From: Bacteroidota bacterium
GTDB lineage: Bacteria > Bacteroidota > Bacteroidia > UKL13-3
Direction of reading: 5' to 3'
Assembly (NCBI GenBank): GCA_027484685.1
Contig: JAIXSO010000036.1
Location: 1-64,000, forward strand
DNA length: 64,000 nt
Below are positions 8,904 to 17,925 of this stretch, piece by piece (the first letter of the stretch is position 1; each line of letters opens with the position of its first letter). A program made the position numbers and the translations under genes. The notes beneath the pieces are model-generated. The model was not told the origin of the DNA, did not search any database, and saw only the letters and a program-made list of their open reading frames with translations.

Positions 8904-10544
8904 TTATTCTTTAACTAACTTTTGGCTATAATTTCCATTATTGGTTTTAAATATAACAGTATAAAATCCATTGTTTAAAGCTGATAAATCAATTAACAAT
9001 TCATTGTTTTTGCGAGGTTCTGTGTTCTCCAATTTATAAACTTCTTTACCTAATACATCAATAATGGTTAATTCAAAATGGTTTGTTTTTAGTGCATCAT
9101 AATTAATTACTACCTTATCGTTAGCTGGATTTGGAAATACCTTTAACAACTCGCTGTTTACATTATCAATTCCTAGTGACCATTCGCCTACTTTTATATT
9201 AATTCCTCTGGTAGCATAAGCTTTATATGGGCAATTTCTATCCATACCAGTTACAGTAAAAGCATGAGGTAGGTCTCTAATTGCGCTTGCAGGTGGAGTC
9301 CAACAAAATTTAAAACTATCAGCTTTTGGCCCATCAATAGTACGTTGGTTTAAAATATAATTTCGAGTAAAACTTGCGTTTGCTAAAACTGTATTATATA
9401 GCCCTGGGTTATTCCATTTTAAATCGGTGGTATCAGCTTCTATGGGTGGAGTAGTTGTATTATCTGCTTGGTCTTCGGCCACTATATCCAAACAAATTTG
9501 TTTGCCTTGTTGTACAAAAAAAACTTGACTTCCATTACTTAATTTCCCTTCTCTATAAATTTTAATTAATGGAATTCTATTGGTTTTACATGCCACAGTT
9601 GTATTAATCTGCAAATCTCTATTAGTAATGCCTACAAGGGTAGTTACATTACCAATTTTTCGCCATTGCGATACTTCCACATTTATATTTGCTATAAACA
9701 AACCAAGAGGCCTAAAGCTGATATTACCTGTTAATGGATCTATTCTTAAGTTGAGCGAAGTTTGATTAGGAGGTCCAAAATAGGGAAATGGAAATTTTTC
9801 TGAAAAGGGTGCAACAAAACTAACAGGAACTCCTTTTGCTTTAAAGCTGGGTACCATTTTATAGCTCAACGAATCTCCATCGGGGTCAATGGGGTTTAAC
9901 TCAAAAATATAATCAACTCCAGCGCAAATGGTAGCATGCGCATCGTTGGTAAATGTTGGTGATGAATTTTCAACACATTTATTGATTACACATTCAGTAT
10001 AAAATGCTTCAGGAATAATAGTAGTAAGCGATTTGTTTCTACTATTACTGCTTATACCAAGCGCTATATTACAACAGCCTAACGGCACTGAGCTTAAATC
10101 AACCAATCCTTCAAAAATGTATACTTCAACTCCTACTTTAAAAGTACCTGGAATACGCGTATTACAATTGGTACAAATGGAATTTATTTTTTCACATTTT
10201 TGAAACTCCACAATATCGTAAGCATTGGATATTCCTGTTACTATGTTTAAATTAAAATCTCCATAGTTTATGCCTTCAAAACCTTTATCCATTCCAATAA
10301 TGGCGGTGGTAAAACCTGCGTTTTTTAGTGTGCATCCATTGGTATTTCCGTTTGGAAATGGAGTTTCACAACCAGCACATAATACTTCTGCCGAGCAATC
10401 TCTATATATTTTTACATTTACCTTATAAATATTTTTATTGGAAGTAGCTTGGTAGCTTATATCGCAAGCATTAATTTGAGCAGCAGCAACTTTGTTTGTA
10501 CTAAAAAGAAAAATGACAATTAGTAGCGTAAAAATATTTTTCAT
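8904..10544 (-). CDS. T9SS-secreted cysteine-rich protein with type A sorting domain
   Basis: The protein begins MKNIFTLLIVIFLF with a signal peptide ending near AAA; an ATG nine codons upstream (10571) is possible, but the inner ATG puts the signal sequence at the N-terminus. The body is beta-rich with many cysteines, several in close pairs (CAGC, CTNC). The C-terminal 80 residues form a classic T9SS type A sorting domain: VFPNPANDKVVINY ... LTIIDVLGKEVYKL ... LNNGFYTVIFKTNNGNYSQKLVKE. The protein should cross the outer membrane through the type IX system and be anchored or released at the surface. Function of the body is unknown; disulfide-stabilised adhesin-like structure is a guess. Confidence 0.88.
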   Translation of the reverse strand: MKNIFTLLIVIFLFSTNKVAAAQINACDISYQATSNKNIYKVNVKIYRDCSAEVLCAGCETPFPNGNTNGCTLKNAGFTTAIIGMDKGFEGINYGDFNLNIVTGISNAYDIVEFQKCEKINSICTNCNTRIPGTFKVGVEVYIFEGLVDLSSVPLGCCNIALGISSNSRNKSLTTIIPEAFYTECVINKCVENSSPTFTNDAHATICAGVDYIFELNPIDPDGDSLSYKMVPSFKAKGVPVSFVAPFSEKFPFPYFGPPNQTSLNLRIDPLTGNISFRPLGLFIANINVEVSQWRKIGNVTTLVGITNRDLQINTTVACKTNRIPLIKIYREGKLSNGSQVFFVQQGKQICLDIVAEDQADNTTTPPIEADTTDLKWNNPGLYNTVLANASFTRNYILNQRTIDGPKADSFKFCWTPPASAIRDLPHAFTVTGMDRNCPYKAYATRGINIKVGEWSLGIDNVNSELLKVFPNPANDKVVINYDALKTNHFELTIIDVLGKEVYKLENTEPRKNNELLIDLSALNNGFYTVIFKTNNGNYSQKLVKE

Positions 10545-10673
10545 AATTAAATGAATTGTTTGTACGAACATAAATAATTCATTTTGAATTAAATACTTAA
10601 AAATGAAGGATTGGTTGATTTAAAGAATAAATATGTTAGACACATAAAATGTTCAAACCAATATGCATAAAAA

Positions 10674-10697
10674 AAACCTGCTCGTTTGGAGCAGGTT
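10674..10697 (-). terminator. Rho-independent terminator of the Omp28-like gene
   Basis: AAACCTGCTC-GTTT-GGAGCAGGTTT forms a GC-rich stem. On the minus strand it is followed by a run of seven T, and it lies about 25 bp after the stop codon of the gene that ends at 10722. Confidence 0.85.
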
Positions 10698-10721
10698 TAA
10701 TTAAGTATGTTAAAAAATTAG

Positions 10722-12755
10722 TTATTTAGCGATGTTCAATTTTTGGCTAGTTATTACACCATTAGCTTCAATTTGAACAATGTATAAACCATTGTTTAAT
10801 TGTGAGCAATCAATTAATTGATTCATTGAATTGATTGTAGTGTTATAAACTTCTTTACCATTTAAATCAATAATTCTTATTGAACCAGTAGTAGCATTTT
10901 TAAACTCTATGTTGAAAGTGCTTTGAGCTGGATTAGGATAAACACTGAATTGGTTATTTGAATTAGCTTTTTTAACACTTAAAGGGAATACTGAAGCAGT
11001 TGATTGTGATTGCCATACTTCTTTTTTAGTATCATCTTCAACAAAAACTACTGCATGTAAATTCCAGAATTCTTCAACCGAATTTTCAGTGGCTAAATTA
11101 ATGATATTTGCTGCTTGCCCATCATTAGGTAAACGATAGTTACCTGGGAAAGTAAAACTTTGGTTAAAATTAACTGCTGTACCGGTTGAGAAGCTAATTG
11201 CAGTTCCTGTAGCATTAGGTAACATTTTTTTATTTACATTGAAAAACTCAGTTTCACCATTTGTTTTAACATTTTGAGTTGTTCTACTTTCAACAATAGA
11301 AATTCTAAGTTTTAAATTAGAATTAGTAAATGCTTGAACAGGGGTAACTGTACCAGTTACAGTAAATGTTTTTCCTTCTAATTTGTGGTCTGCGGTAATA
11401 GCAACTAAAGATGGTTTTGAAGCAAATGAATTTAAAATATCTTGAGTGTAGCTATTAGCATTTTGATTCCATTGACCATCCACAGTTAACCAAGGAGCAA
11501 AATTAGCTGAATAGTATGAGAATCTGGTTCCAACTTCTGAAGTATAATAAGGGTCACCAGTTCCAGGAAAGTTTACTTGGTATTTTATTACATTCCAATT
11601 GTCTTTGTTTTCAGCTAAAATACCATCTAAATTTATGTTACCAGGATTACATGGTGGGCAAGTAGAGGAAGTAAAAACTTCATGTAATACTTTACGAGAA
11701 ATAACGCTATTAAATACTTCAGTAGAAATTGTTGCGGTATCATTTTTTCCATTCGAATCAGGATTTAAATTTGGATTATCAATCCAAGCTTTTATTGATT
11801 TAACACCCAAAGTAGAAAAATTTAATTTTGTAGGGAACGTAATAATTTCTGAACCTCCAGAGTTAGCAGTTGTTAAGCTAGGTAAAGTACCAGCAACAGT
11901 TGCACCACCATCTACCGAGTAATAAACTTTTATTGTTGTTAAATCTTCAGTACCATAGTTTATTAATGTTGCTTGCAAAGGTACGTCAACACTCTTACCA
12001 ACATAAACAGGTATACTTAATTTACTCAAAGAAGCATCATAAGCAGGTTGATTACCAGCAATGAATTTGTAAACAATCATATCTTTATTAGCTAAAATAG
12101 TTAAAGCTGAGGCAGTAATAGGGTAAGCAAAACTAGCTGTTTTACCAATCATTTTACCTTCAGTTCCATCAGCATTTTGATAACCAGCAACTCCTGAAAT
12201 TGAACCAGCTTTACCACCATAAATAATATCAAATCCACCAGCTTCGTATAATTTTACTGCCATGAATATAATATTACTACCATCAGGGGTAACGCCCTTT
12301 TTAGCCATTCCGTACCATTGTACTACATGCACTCTATTTGGAGAGCTTCCGTATGAATAGCTGAAAACTTGAGAGCGTTCAGAAGTATATTGTGTGTTTC
12401 CAATGCATTCCATATCACTCCAAAGTGCAAAAATTGCATTTTTAGGAGCTGAAACGTTTGGTAATGCCACTGGAGTATTTTGAGCAGTTGTTGCAGTTAA
12501 ATCAAAAGTTAAATAACCATTATCACTTACTTTGTATGAGGAGTAAGACGTTCCATTAAAGTTGTATGGAAAAGGAATTGTATTAGCTCCTGATAATACA
12601 TCATTTGAAGGTTTGTCTAAAATGATTGATGTAGAAGCAGTTGCTTGAAACTGATTGTAAGCATCGGTAACTCCAATGGTTTTGTAGTTCCAATAGCCTT
12701 GACTAAATGCACTTAAGCTGCATAATAGTGAGCTGAATAGTAAAATTTTTTTCAT
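10722..12755 (-). CDS. Omp28-related T9SS-secreted protein with CxxC thioredoxin-like motif
   Basis: The 677-residue protein has a signal peptide (MKKILLFSSLLCSLSAFSQG). Two beta-rich domains occupy about residues 20-345. An Omp28-type region follows, recognisable by EVFTSSTCPPCNPGN with a CPPC motif, as in thioredoxin-like folds. The C-terminus is a full T9SS type A sorting domain (QFSVYPNPAQSTFNIEF ... SIRIIDLNGKEVYN ... LNNGLYIVQIEANGVITSQKLNIAK). Export to the cell surface is therefore expected. Whether the CPPC pair is redox-active is unknown. A strong terminator follows, and the gene is separated from the divergent recF by 166 bp, so it is probably monocistronic. Confidence 0.88.
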   Translation of the reverse strand: MKKILLFSSLLCSLSAFSQGYWNYKTIGVTDAYNQFQATASTSIILDKPSNDVLSGANTIPFPYNFNGTSYSSYKVSDNGYLTFDLTATTAQNTPVALPNVSAPKNAIFALWSDMECIGNTQYTSERSQVFSYSYGSSPNRVHVVQWYGMAKKGVTPDGSNIIFMAVKLYEAGGFDIIYGGKAGSISGVAGYQNADGTEGKMIGKTASFAYPITASALTILANKDMIVYKFIAGNQPAYDASLSKLSIPVYVGKSVDVPLQATLINYGTEDLTTIKVYYSVDGGATVAGTLPSLTTANSGGSEIITFPTKLNFSTLGVKSIKAWIDNPNLNPDSNGKNDTATISTEVFNSVISRKVLHEVFTSSTCPPCNPGNINLDGILAENKDNWNVIKYQVNFPGTGDPYYTSEVGTRFSYYSANFAPWLTVDGQWNQNANSYTQDILNSFASKPSLVAITADHKLEGKTFTVTGTVTPVQAFTNSNLKLRISIVESRTTQNVKTNGETEFFNVNKKMLPNATGTAISFSTGTAVNFNQSFTFPGNYRLPNDGQAANIINLATENSVEEFWNLHAVVFVEDDTKKEVWQSQSTASVFPLSVKKANSNNQFSVYPNPAQSTFNIEFKNATTGSIRIIDLNGKEVYNTTINSMNQLIDCSQLNNGLYIVQIEANGVITSQKLNIAK

Positions 12756-12877
12756 ATATGTGTTTTTTTAAAAATCAATATTAAGAATTTTTTTAGAAAT
12801 TGCAATAAACACTTTTATAAATCATATTTCCCCAACAAACAATATTAAGTTACTGATTTTCACTGTTAATTTATGAT

Positions 12878-12911
12878 TTGAGTTTTTACAATATAAATAA
12901 AATTACCTTTG
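12878..12911 (+). promoter_or_regulatory. Candidate Bacteroidota-type promoter of recF
   Basis: TTG at 12878-12880 and TACCTTTG at 12904-12911 fit the Bacteroidota consensus TTG-N(17-23)-TAnnTTTG with a 23-nt spacer. Transcription would start a few bases before the recF ATG at 12922, giving a very short leader. Confidence 0.4.
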
Positions 12912-12921
12912 AAGCATTAAA

Positions 12922-14028
12922 ATGCATTTGTACTTAAAAAATCTACGTCTTTATAATTTTAAAAACTACCCAACTGCTAAGTTCGAATTTAGCAATCAAA
13001 TAAACTGTTTTACGGGTTTAAATGGTAGTGGCAAAACCAATGTGTTAGATGCTATTTATTATTTATGTTTTACTAAAAGTTATTTTCAAAATCAAGATTC
13101 GTTAAATATACTGAATGACGAAACTGAGATGAGTATAAATGGCAGTTTTATTAAGAACAACGACACCGAGCAAATTCAACTAATTATTCAAAAAGGAAGT
13201 AAAAAAAAACTAAAAGTTAATAATAACGAATATCCTAAATTGGCTGATCATATTGGTAGTTATCCTTTGGTAATAATTGCTCCAAACGATATTTATTTAA
13301 TACACGAAGGAAGTGAAGAAAGGCGTAAGTTTATAGACTCATTTATATCGCAATTTGATAAAAGTTATTTGCAAAACTTAATGCAATACAATAAGGCTTT
13401 GGAGCAAAGAAATGCTTTACTTAAAAGCTTTTTTGAACAACGCTATTTCGACAACAGTTTAATTGATACTTACAATCAAAAGTTAATAACTACTGGGCAA
13501 ATTATATTTGAACAACGTAAGCAGTTTATGCTCGATTTTGAGCAAATATTTTTAAAATACTATAACCAAATAAGTAGACAAACTGATGATGTTTCGCTTA
13601 AGTACGAAAGTCAATTATTGGAAGATAACTTGGCTAATTTATTAGTTCAAAATTTGGGTAACGACAAAGCTGCTCAGCGCACCACAAAAGGCATTCATAA
13701 GGATGATTTATTGTTTGAAATAAATGGGTTTCCTTTAAAAAAAATGGGAAGTCAAGGGCAACAAAAGTCGTTTATAATTGCTTTAAAATTGGCTCAATAT
13801 GAATTTTTAAATGTTAAATCGGGTATTAAACCATTGCTTTTGTTAGACGATATTTTTGAAAAGTTAGATAACAACAGGTTAGCCATTATTTTAACCATGA
13901 TAGCTGAAGATAATTTTGGACAAATTTTTATAAGTGATACCGATAAAAAAAGGCTTGAAGAAATGTTTAAAAATCTTCAAGCCCAAATAAAATATTTTGA
14001 AATAAATAAAGGTTCTGTAATAGCTTAG
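12922..14028 (+). CDS. recF: DNA replication and repair protein RecF
   Basis: The 368-residue length fits RecF. The Walker A motif GLNGSGKTN (residues 32-40) follows the typical start LKNLRLYNFKNY. The ABC-type signature GSQGQQKSF and Walker B PLLLLDDIFEKLD are both present near the C-terminus. RecF is a SMC-like ATPase that helps load RecA at gaps in damaged DNA. The gene is convergent with the receiver-domain gene and their stop codons overlap by a few bases (14025-14028). It is not beside dnaA, dnaN or gyrB here. Confidence 0.95.
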   Translation: MHLYLKNLRLYNFKNYPTAKFEFSNQINCFTGLNGSGKTNVLDAIYYLCFTKSYFQNQDSLNILNDETEMSINGSFIKNNDTEQIQLIIQKGSKKKLKVNNNEYPKLADHIGSYPLVIIAPNDIYLIHEGSEERRKFIDSFISQFDKSYLQNLMQYNKALEQRNALLKSFFEQRYFDNSLIDTYNQKLITTGQIIFEQRKQFMLDFEQIFLKYYNQISRQTDDVSLKYESQLLEDNLANLLVQNLGNDKAAQRTTKGIHKDDLLFEINGFPLKKMGSQGQQKSFIIALKLAQYEFLNVKSGIKPLLLLDDIFEKLDNNRLAIILTMIAEDNFGQIFISDTDKKRLEEMFKNLQAQIKYFEINKGSVIA

Positions 14029-14393
14029 CTCTGCGCGCTTAGTGCTAATTCCACAGCTTGTTGCACCATTTGAGGTGTAATTGGTTTTGATAAAAATCCA
14101 TGGCTGTTGGTTTCGCTAATGCGTTTGAAGGTATCGCTTTCTTTATGACCTGATGTGAAAATAATTTTAGTTTTATCGCCAATAATTTTAGCGGTATCTA
14201 CACCATCTAATTTATTGTTTAACTCAATATCCATAATACAAATGTCTATTTTGTCTTTACGAATAATATCAATGGCTTCAAAACCGTTATTGCAAGATAA
14301 AATGTTTTTATAATTTAATCCCAATAAGGTTTTACGTAAAACTTCACGTGTTAAATCGTCATCTTCAACAATTAAGAAAGTAGTGTTTTTCAT
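14025..14393 (-). CDS. Single-domain response regulator (CheY-like)
   Basis: The 122-residue protein is a lone receiver domain: acidic cluster EDDD (10-13), phosphorylatable D55 in IMDIEL, T80 in FTSG and K103 in LSKP are in the expected places. No output domain follows, so it should act by protein contact or as a phosphate relay. No partner kinase is adjacent; the PAS kinase at 47-50 kb is one possible source but there is no direct evidence. Its 3' end overlaps recF on the opposite strand. Confidence 0.88.
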   Translation of the reverse strand: MKNTTFLIVEDDDLTREVLRKTLLGLNYKNILSCNNGFEAIDIIRKDKIDICIMDIELNNKLDGVDTAKIIGDKTKIIFTSGHKESDTFKRISETNSHGFLSKPITPQMVQQAVELALSAQS

Positions 14394-14504
14394 TTTTAGT
14401 TATTATTTCAACAAATGTTATAAATATTTTAAATAATTAGCAAAAAAAATAATTGATTTATTACCAGAAAATTGTTGTTATACTAATTGATTGGACGGGT
14501 TTTT

Positions 14505-14767
14505 GAAAAATGCGGAATGTGGAAAGTTGAATGCAGGCTGCTAGCTTCTGGCTGCTAGCTGGGAGAATTTTAAATGCACAGACAAACCATCAACTAACTT
14601 AGCACGGGAACAATTCCCCCTTGTGAATTGGACTTGTGCGCAAGCGAAGGGGGGTAGGGCAATGTTTTCAAATTATGAGTTATGACCCTTCTTTGAATTC
14701 AGGGTGACATTTGAATGCTTAATTTTGAAATCAACTGACAACTGACAACCAACAACTAACAACTAAC
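14505..14767. repeat. Composite intergenic repeat block upstream of queE
   Basis: The 377-bp gap 14394-14770 holds no gene. It contains GCTGCTAGCTTCTGGCTGCTAG near 14528, then a TTCCCCCTTGTG ... AAGGGGGG element at about 14610-14658 related to the 36.6-36.9 kb block. A CCCTTCTTTGAATTCAGGGTGACA element follows at about 14688, and finally an AACTGACAACTGACAACCAAC-type tract at 14730-14767. Each family recurs elsewhere in the window. Confidence 0.7.
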
Positions 14768-14770
14768 AAA

Positions 14771-15376
14771 CTAAGGTATTTGCAAAAACTTATGAGTTTG
14801 CAAGCTAATTTTCCATTTAGGATTTTGTTTTACATATTCAATAATTAGCGGAAGCATTTGGCTAGATTTATCCCACTCTGGTTGTAAATAAAGCTTACAA
14901 TTAGAGTTTACCAAAGCTGCATATTTTTCTGCCCATTCAAAATCAGATTTATTAAAAACCACTATTTTTAATTCGTTGGCTTTTTCAATCACTTCTAATA
15001 AAGGTTCTTTAAATTTTTTTGGCGAAAGGCAAATCCAATCCCAGCTGCCACTTAACGGGCTAGAACCACTTGTTTCAATATTGGTTTCAATATGATTTGA
15101 TTGTAGTAATTCGGTTAGTTCATTTAAATTATGCAAAAGAGGCTCTCCACCTGTTATTACAGCCATTTCGGCTTTAGCTTCTTGTATGTACTGAAGCATG
15201 GTATTTAATCCAACTTTTGGATGACTATTTGCATCCCAACTTTCTTTTACATCACACCAAACACAGCCCACATCGCAACCGCCTAAACGTAAAAAATAGG
15301 CAGCCCTCCCAGTATGAAAACCTTCACCTTGCAGTGTATAAAAATGTTCCATTAACGGAAGTGTGATGTTACTCAT
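14771..15376 (-). CDS. queE: 7-carboxy-7-deazaguanine synthase (radical SAM)
   Basis: The 201-residue product carries the radical-SAM cluster motif C34-x3-C38-x2-C41 (GGCDVGCVWCDVKESW), preceded by HFYTLQGEGFHTGRAAYFLRL, typical of QueE. The GGEPLLH motif follows. QueE converts 6-carboxytetrahydropterin to 7-carboxy-7-deazaguanine, the step that creates the deazaguanine ring of queuosine and related modified bases. Other queuosine genes are not in the window. The end of the gene abuts a low-complexity repeat tract, but the C-terminus (WKISLQTHKFLQIP) is family-like and complete. Confidence 0.93.
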   Translation of the reverse strand: MSNITLPLMEHFYTLQGEGFHTGRAAYFLRLGGCDVGCVWCDVKESWDANSHPKVGLNTMLQYIQEAKAEMAVITGGEPLLHNLNELTELLQSNHIETNIETSGSSPLSGSWDWICLSPKKFKEPLLEVIEKANELKIVVFNKSDFEWAEKYAALVNSNCKLYLQPEWDKSSQMLPLIIEYVKQNPKWKISLQTHKFLQIP

Positions 15377-15428
15377 GGTGTAATAAATTTACTGCAAAGA
15401 AAACGGAAAGATTGGTAAAACGAAAGTA

Positions 15429-15659
15429 TTAAGCAGTTTCTATTTCCTTTGTATAAAGTACTTTGTCGTTATGTTGGTACAATACCACATTTTCAGGATT
15501 AATAACCACGGGTTTATCCTTTAAGAAAAATAAGATGAATAAAGATACAATAGGTAAAAATAAACCAATAGTAAACCATAACCAAAAACTGCGTCCTTTA
15601 CAAATGGCTAAATAACCCATAACAGGCGCATAAAAAACAAGTAATACTAAAGCTTCCAT
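15429..15659 (-). CDS. Small two-helix membrane protein
   Basis: This 76-residue protein has two hydrophobic segments (about 2-18 and 27-46) separated by a short polar turn containing GRSFWLWF. A short hydrophilic tail follows. It resembles the small two-helix membrane proteins often annotated as phospholipase D N-terminal-like or superinfection-immunity-like (about 60-80 residues), but I cannot assign a function. It lies 50 bp upstream of queE on the same strand and may share its transcript. Confidence 0.55.
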   Translation of the reverse strand: MEALVLLVFYAPVMGYLAICKGRSFWLWFTIGLFLPIVSLFILFFLKDKPVVINPENVVLYQHNDKVLYTKEIETA

Positions 15660-15743
15660 TTTTAATTTATTTGTATTACAAATGTACTTTTAAACAAAAA
15701 TTTAAAAAGATGATTTTATATTGCAATACCTTTTTAATTGTAC

Positions 15744-16445
15744 ATGCTAAACAAAACTTTTAAATATCCGATTGAATTAATTTTATTGCTAAATGTAAAT
15801 CAGTTATTTGCCCAAAGTAAATGGAGCCTCGGAGGGAGTGCATCTATTGATTATTGTTATAGATTTTATAGTAATAGTAATACTTCTGCAGTGACAAAAA
15901 AGTTGTTAGATACAGTTGAAGTCGGTAATTTAGGCTATAATTTAGGCTTAAAAGCAAAATATGCTATAAATAACAATTGGTCTGTCATATCAGGAATTAG
16001 CTATTATTTTCATTCTTATAAATCAAAGGAGATTCAATTGGTTGTAATAGATCCAAGTGATCCTAATATTCCTAAATCGTCCAATTACGTTTATAAAAGT
16101 GGGTTTATACAAATACCAATAGTAATTTCGTTTTACAAAGGCAAAAAACTTAAATTTGGATTTACCACGGGAGTATTACTCAATAAAGCATTTTTTATTG
16201 ATAGTTACAGAAACTTAAGCTTTGAAAATCATACAGAAACCGTTTCTTTTAGCCAATTGGATAATAAAGGTGTAGGTAAATTATATTTATCAGGATTAAT
16301 TGGTGTAGGGGTTTCTTATCCATATAAAAAATTTGAATTTAGGGCTGAACCAACAGCAGTTAGTCAAGTTTATACCATTGATGGTGCAAATGAATTATAC
16401 CTATGGAATGCAGGTTTAAATTTGAGTGTTTTTTATAATTTGTAA
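15744..16445 (+). CDS. Outer-membrane beta-barrel protein, copy 1 of a tandem pair
   Basis: A signal peptide (residues 1-23, ...LLNVNQLFAQ) precedes a beta-strand-rich body beginning SKWSLGGSASIDY and ending LWNAGLNLSVFYNL with an aromatic C-terminal residue close to the end, typical of outer-membrane barrels. The ATG at 15744 is preferred over a TTG two codons upstream. The next gene is a clear paralog: SKWSLGGSAS.DY, AKY.I, QIPI.VSFY..KLK.GF..G and LWNAGLNLSVFY are shared. Barrels of this size in Bacteroidota are PorT/OmpW-like; no substrate is known. Confidence 0.75.
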   Translation: MLNKTFKYPIELILLLNVNQLFAQSKWSLGGSASIDYCYRFYSNSNTSAVTKKLLDTVEVGNLGYNLGLKAKYAINNNWSVISGISYYFHSYKSKEIQLVVIDPSDPNIPKSSNYVYKSGFIQIPIVISFYKGKKLKFGFTTGVLLNKAFFIDSYRNLSFENHTETVSFSQLDNKGVGKLYLSGLIGVGVSYPYKKFEFRAEPTAVSQVYTIDGANELYLWNAGLNLSVFYNL

Positions 16446-16510
16446 AGAAAAAAATAAAGAAAAAAATGATACAAGTACTAAATAATAAACAAAATACATT
16501 TTATACATTT

Positions 16511-17215
16511 ATGAAAAATTTAATTGTTTTACTGTTTATTCTTTTTACGAATTTAGTATTTGCACAAAGCAAATGGAGCCTTGGTGGCAGCGCATCTGTT
16601 GATTACAGTTATAGATTTCACGAAAATGGTGGTGATATCTACTTTTGGGAGGGTAAAACTTTAAACTATTACGAATATGGTCAAGTAGGTTTTACAGTAG
16701 CTGTAAAAGCTAAATACCAAATTACTAAAAAGTTTTCCATAATTAGTGGCTTAGGTTTTTGGCAAAATAATTACCGTACAAGAAACATTAGTACGGCCAA
16801 TTTAATTCCTATTGATCCAAATGACCCCATACCATTTCCATCCGATTATGATTTCAGGTATAGCAGAGAATATTTTCAAATTCCTATTTTAGTATCATTT
16901 TATTGGGGAAATAAATTAAAACTTGGCTTCTCTGCTGGTACAGCCATAAATTTTGCTACTTCTCAACAAATGACAAGTAATTTTTATTTTAAGGATAGGC
17001 CTTCGGTAACACAAAGTACAAATCTGTTGGACAAGAGTGGAGCAGATTTACTTTTTATGTCGGGAATTATAGCTGCGGGAGCTGCATATAATTACAATAA
17101 CCTAGAGTTTAGGCTAGAACCTACATTCAATTGTAAATTTTATGATATTAGCCCTAAATCACCCATTTCACTTTGGAATGCAGGTTTAAATTTAAGTGTT
17201 TTTTATAAGCTTTAA
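16511..17215 (+). CDS. Outer-membrane beta-barrel protein, copy 2 of a tandem pair
   Basis: Paralog of the preceding gene, 65 bp downstream. The ATG at 16511 starts MKNLIVLLFILFTNLVFAQ, a clean signal peptide; the frame is open 15 codons further upstream but that would bury the signal. The mature part starts SKWSLGGSASVDYSYRF and ends SLWNAGLNLSVFYKL. A proline-aspartate-rich loop (IPIDPNDPIPFPSDY) matches a similar loop (DPSDPNIPKSSNY) in copy 1. The pair arose by tandem duplication followed by strong divergence. Its stop codon lies 1 bp from the convergent GldM-like gene. Confidence 0.75.
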   Translation: MKNLIVLLFILFTNLVFAQSKWSLGGSASVDYSYRFHENGGDIYFWEGKTLNYYEYGQVGFTVAVKAKYQITKKFSIISGLGFWQNNYRTRNISTANLIPIDPNDPIPFPSDYDFRYSREYFQIPILVSFYWGNKLKLGFSAGTAINFATSQQMTSNFYFKDRPSVTQSTNLLDKSGADLLFMSGIIAAGAAYNYNNLEFRLEPTFNCKFYDISPKSPISLWNAGLNLSVFYKL

Positions 17216-17216
17216 T

Positions 17217-17918
17217 TTATTCCACTTCCGCTTCTAATATTTGTTTACTTTTTGAAACTATGCCTGTAGGTGAATTTTTCATATAAACATCTTTTAGAAT
17301 AATTTTATCTCCAGTTTTTACATTTCGTAATTCCATTCTAAAATCAGATTCAATTATATTTCCTTTATTATTGGTATAAGTTATGGTATCACCTGACGTT
17401 TTAATTAATTCAATAGTAAAAGATTTTACATCGTATTTAAAATATTGTAGAACACAGTCTGGCACTATAGCATATACTGCGTTAGCATCTTTTATCTTAG
17501 CAATATTTGTTTTCCCATTTTTACTAATAGAACCCAATTGGATTTCTGGACTTGGTAGATTCTTTAACCTGTAAATATGTTTTCCAACTAATGTAGTATC
17601 TACTTTATTTATTTTAAATACTGAAATGGTTTCCAATTGATAACCATCAACTCCATTAGAATCAGAATAATAAACATATTCATTTTCTAACAAACCTTTT
17701 CTTACATTTCCATTTTCAGCAATAACAAATATTTTATCTTTTTCTACTCCCGGAACAGCTATTCTCATTGGATTTTCTATTCCCCTATAAAGCACATTTA
17801 AATTAGAAACAGCAATAACTGATTTTGGATTAATTACCAAAGAATCAATTTCATCATTTTGAGAAAAAGCTTTTGAAAATGATGTAAATAACAGAAATAT
17901 TGAAAATAGATATTTCAT
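17217..17918 (-). CDS. Secreted protein related to the C-terminal domains of gliding protein GldM
   Basis: The 233-residue product has a signal peptide (MKYLFSIFLLFTSFSKAFSQ). The segment VIAVSNLNVLYRGIENPMRIAVPGV (about 34-58) closely resembles the repeat start in the periplasmic region of GldM, the motor-coupling T9SS component (pattern MNVxYxGxxNPxxIxVPG). The rest, with IVP.CVLQYFKYDVKSFTIELI and a paired beta pattern, fits a D3/D4-like pair of GldM domains. It lacks the GldM transmembrane helix and N-terminal domain. It may be a stand-alone periplasmic protein that mimics or binds the T9SS trans-envelope complex. The link to T9SS is inference from this similarity. Confidence 0.65.
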   Translation of the reverse strand: MKYLFSIFLLFTSFSKAFSQNDEIDSLVINPKSVIAVSNLNVLYRGIENPMRIAVPGVEKDKIFVIAENGNVRKGLLENEYVYYSDSNGVDGYQLETISVFKINKVDTTLVGKHIYRLKNLPSPEIQLGSISKNGKTNIAKIKDANAVYAIVPDCVLQYFKYDVKSFTIELIKTSGDTITYTNNKGNIIESDFRMELRNVKTGDKIILKDVYMKNSPTGIVSKSKQILEAEVE

Positions 17919-17925
17919 TTTATTA

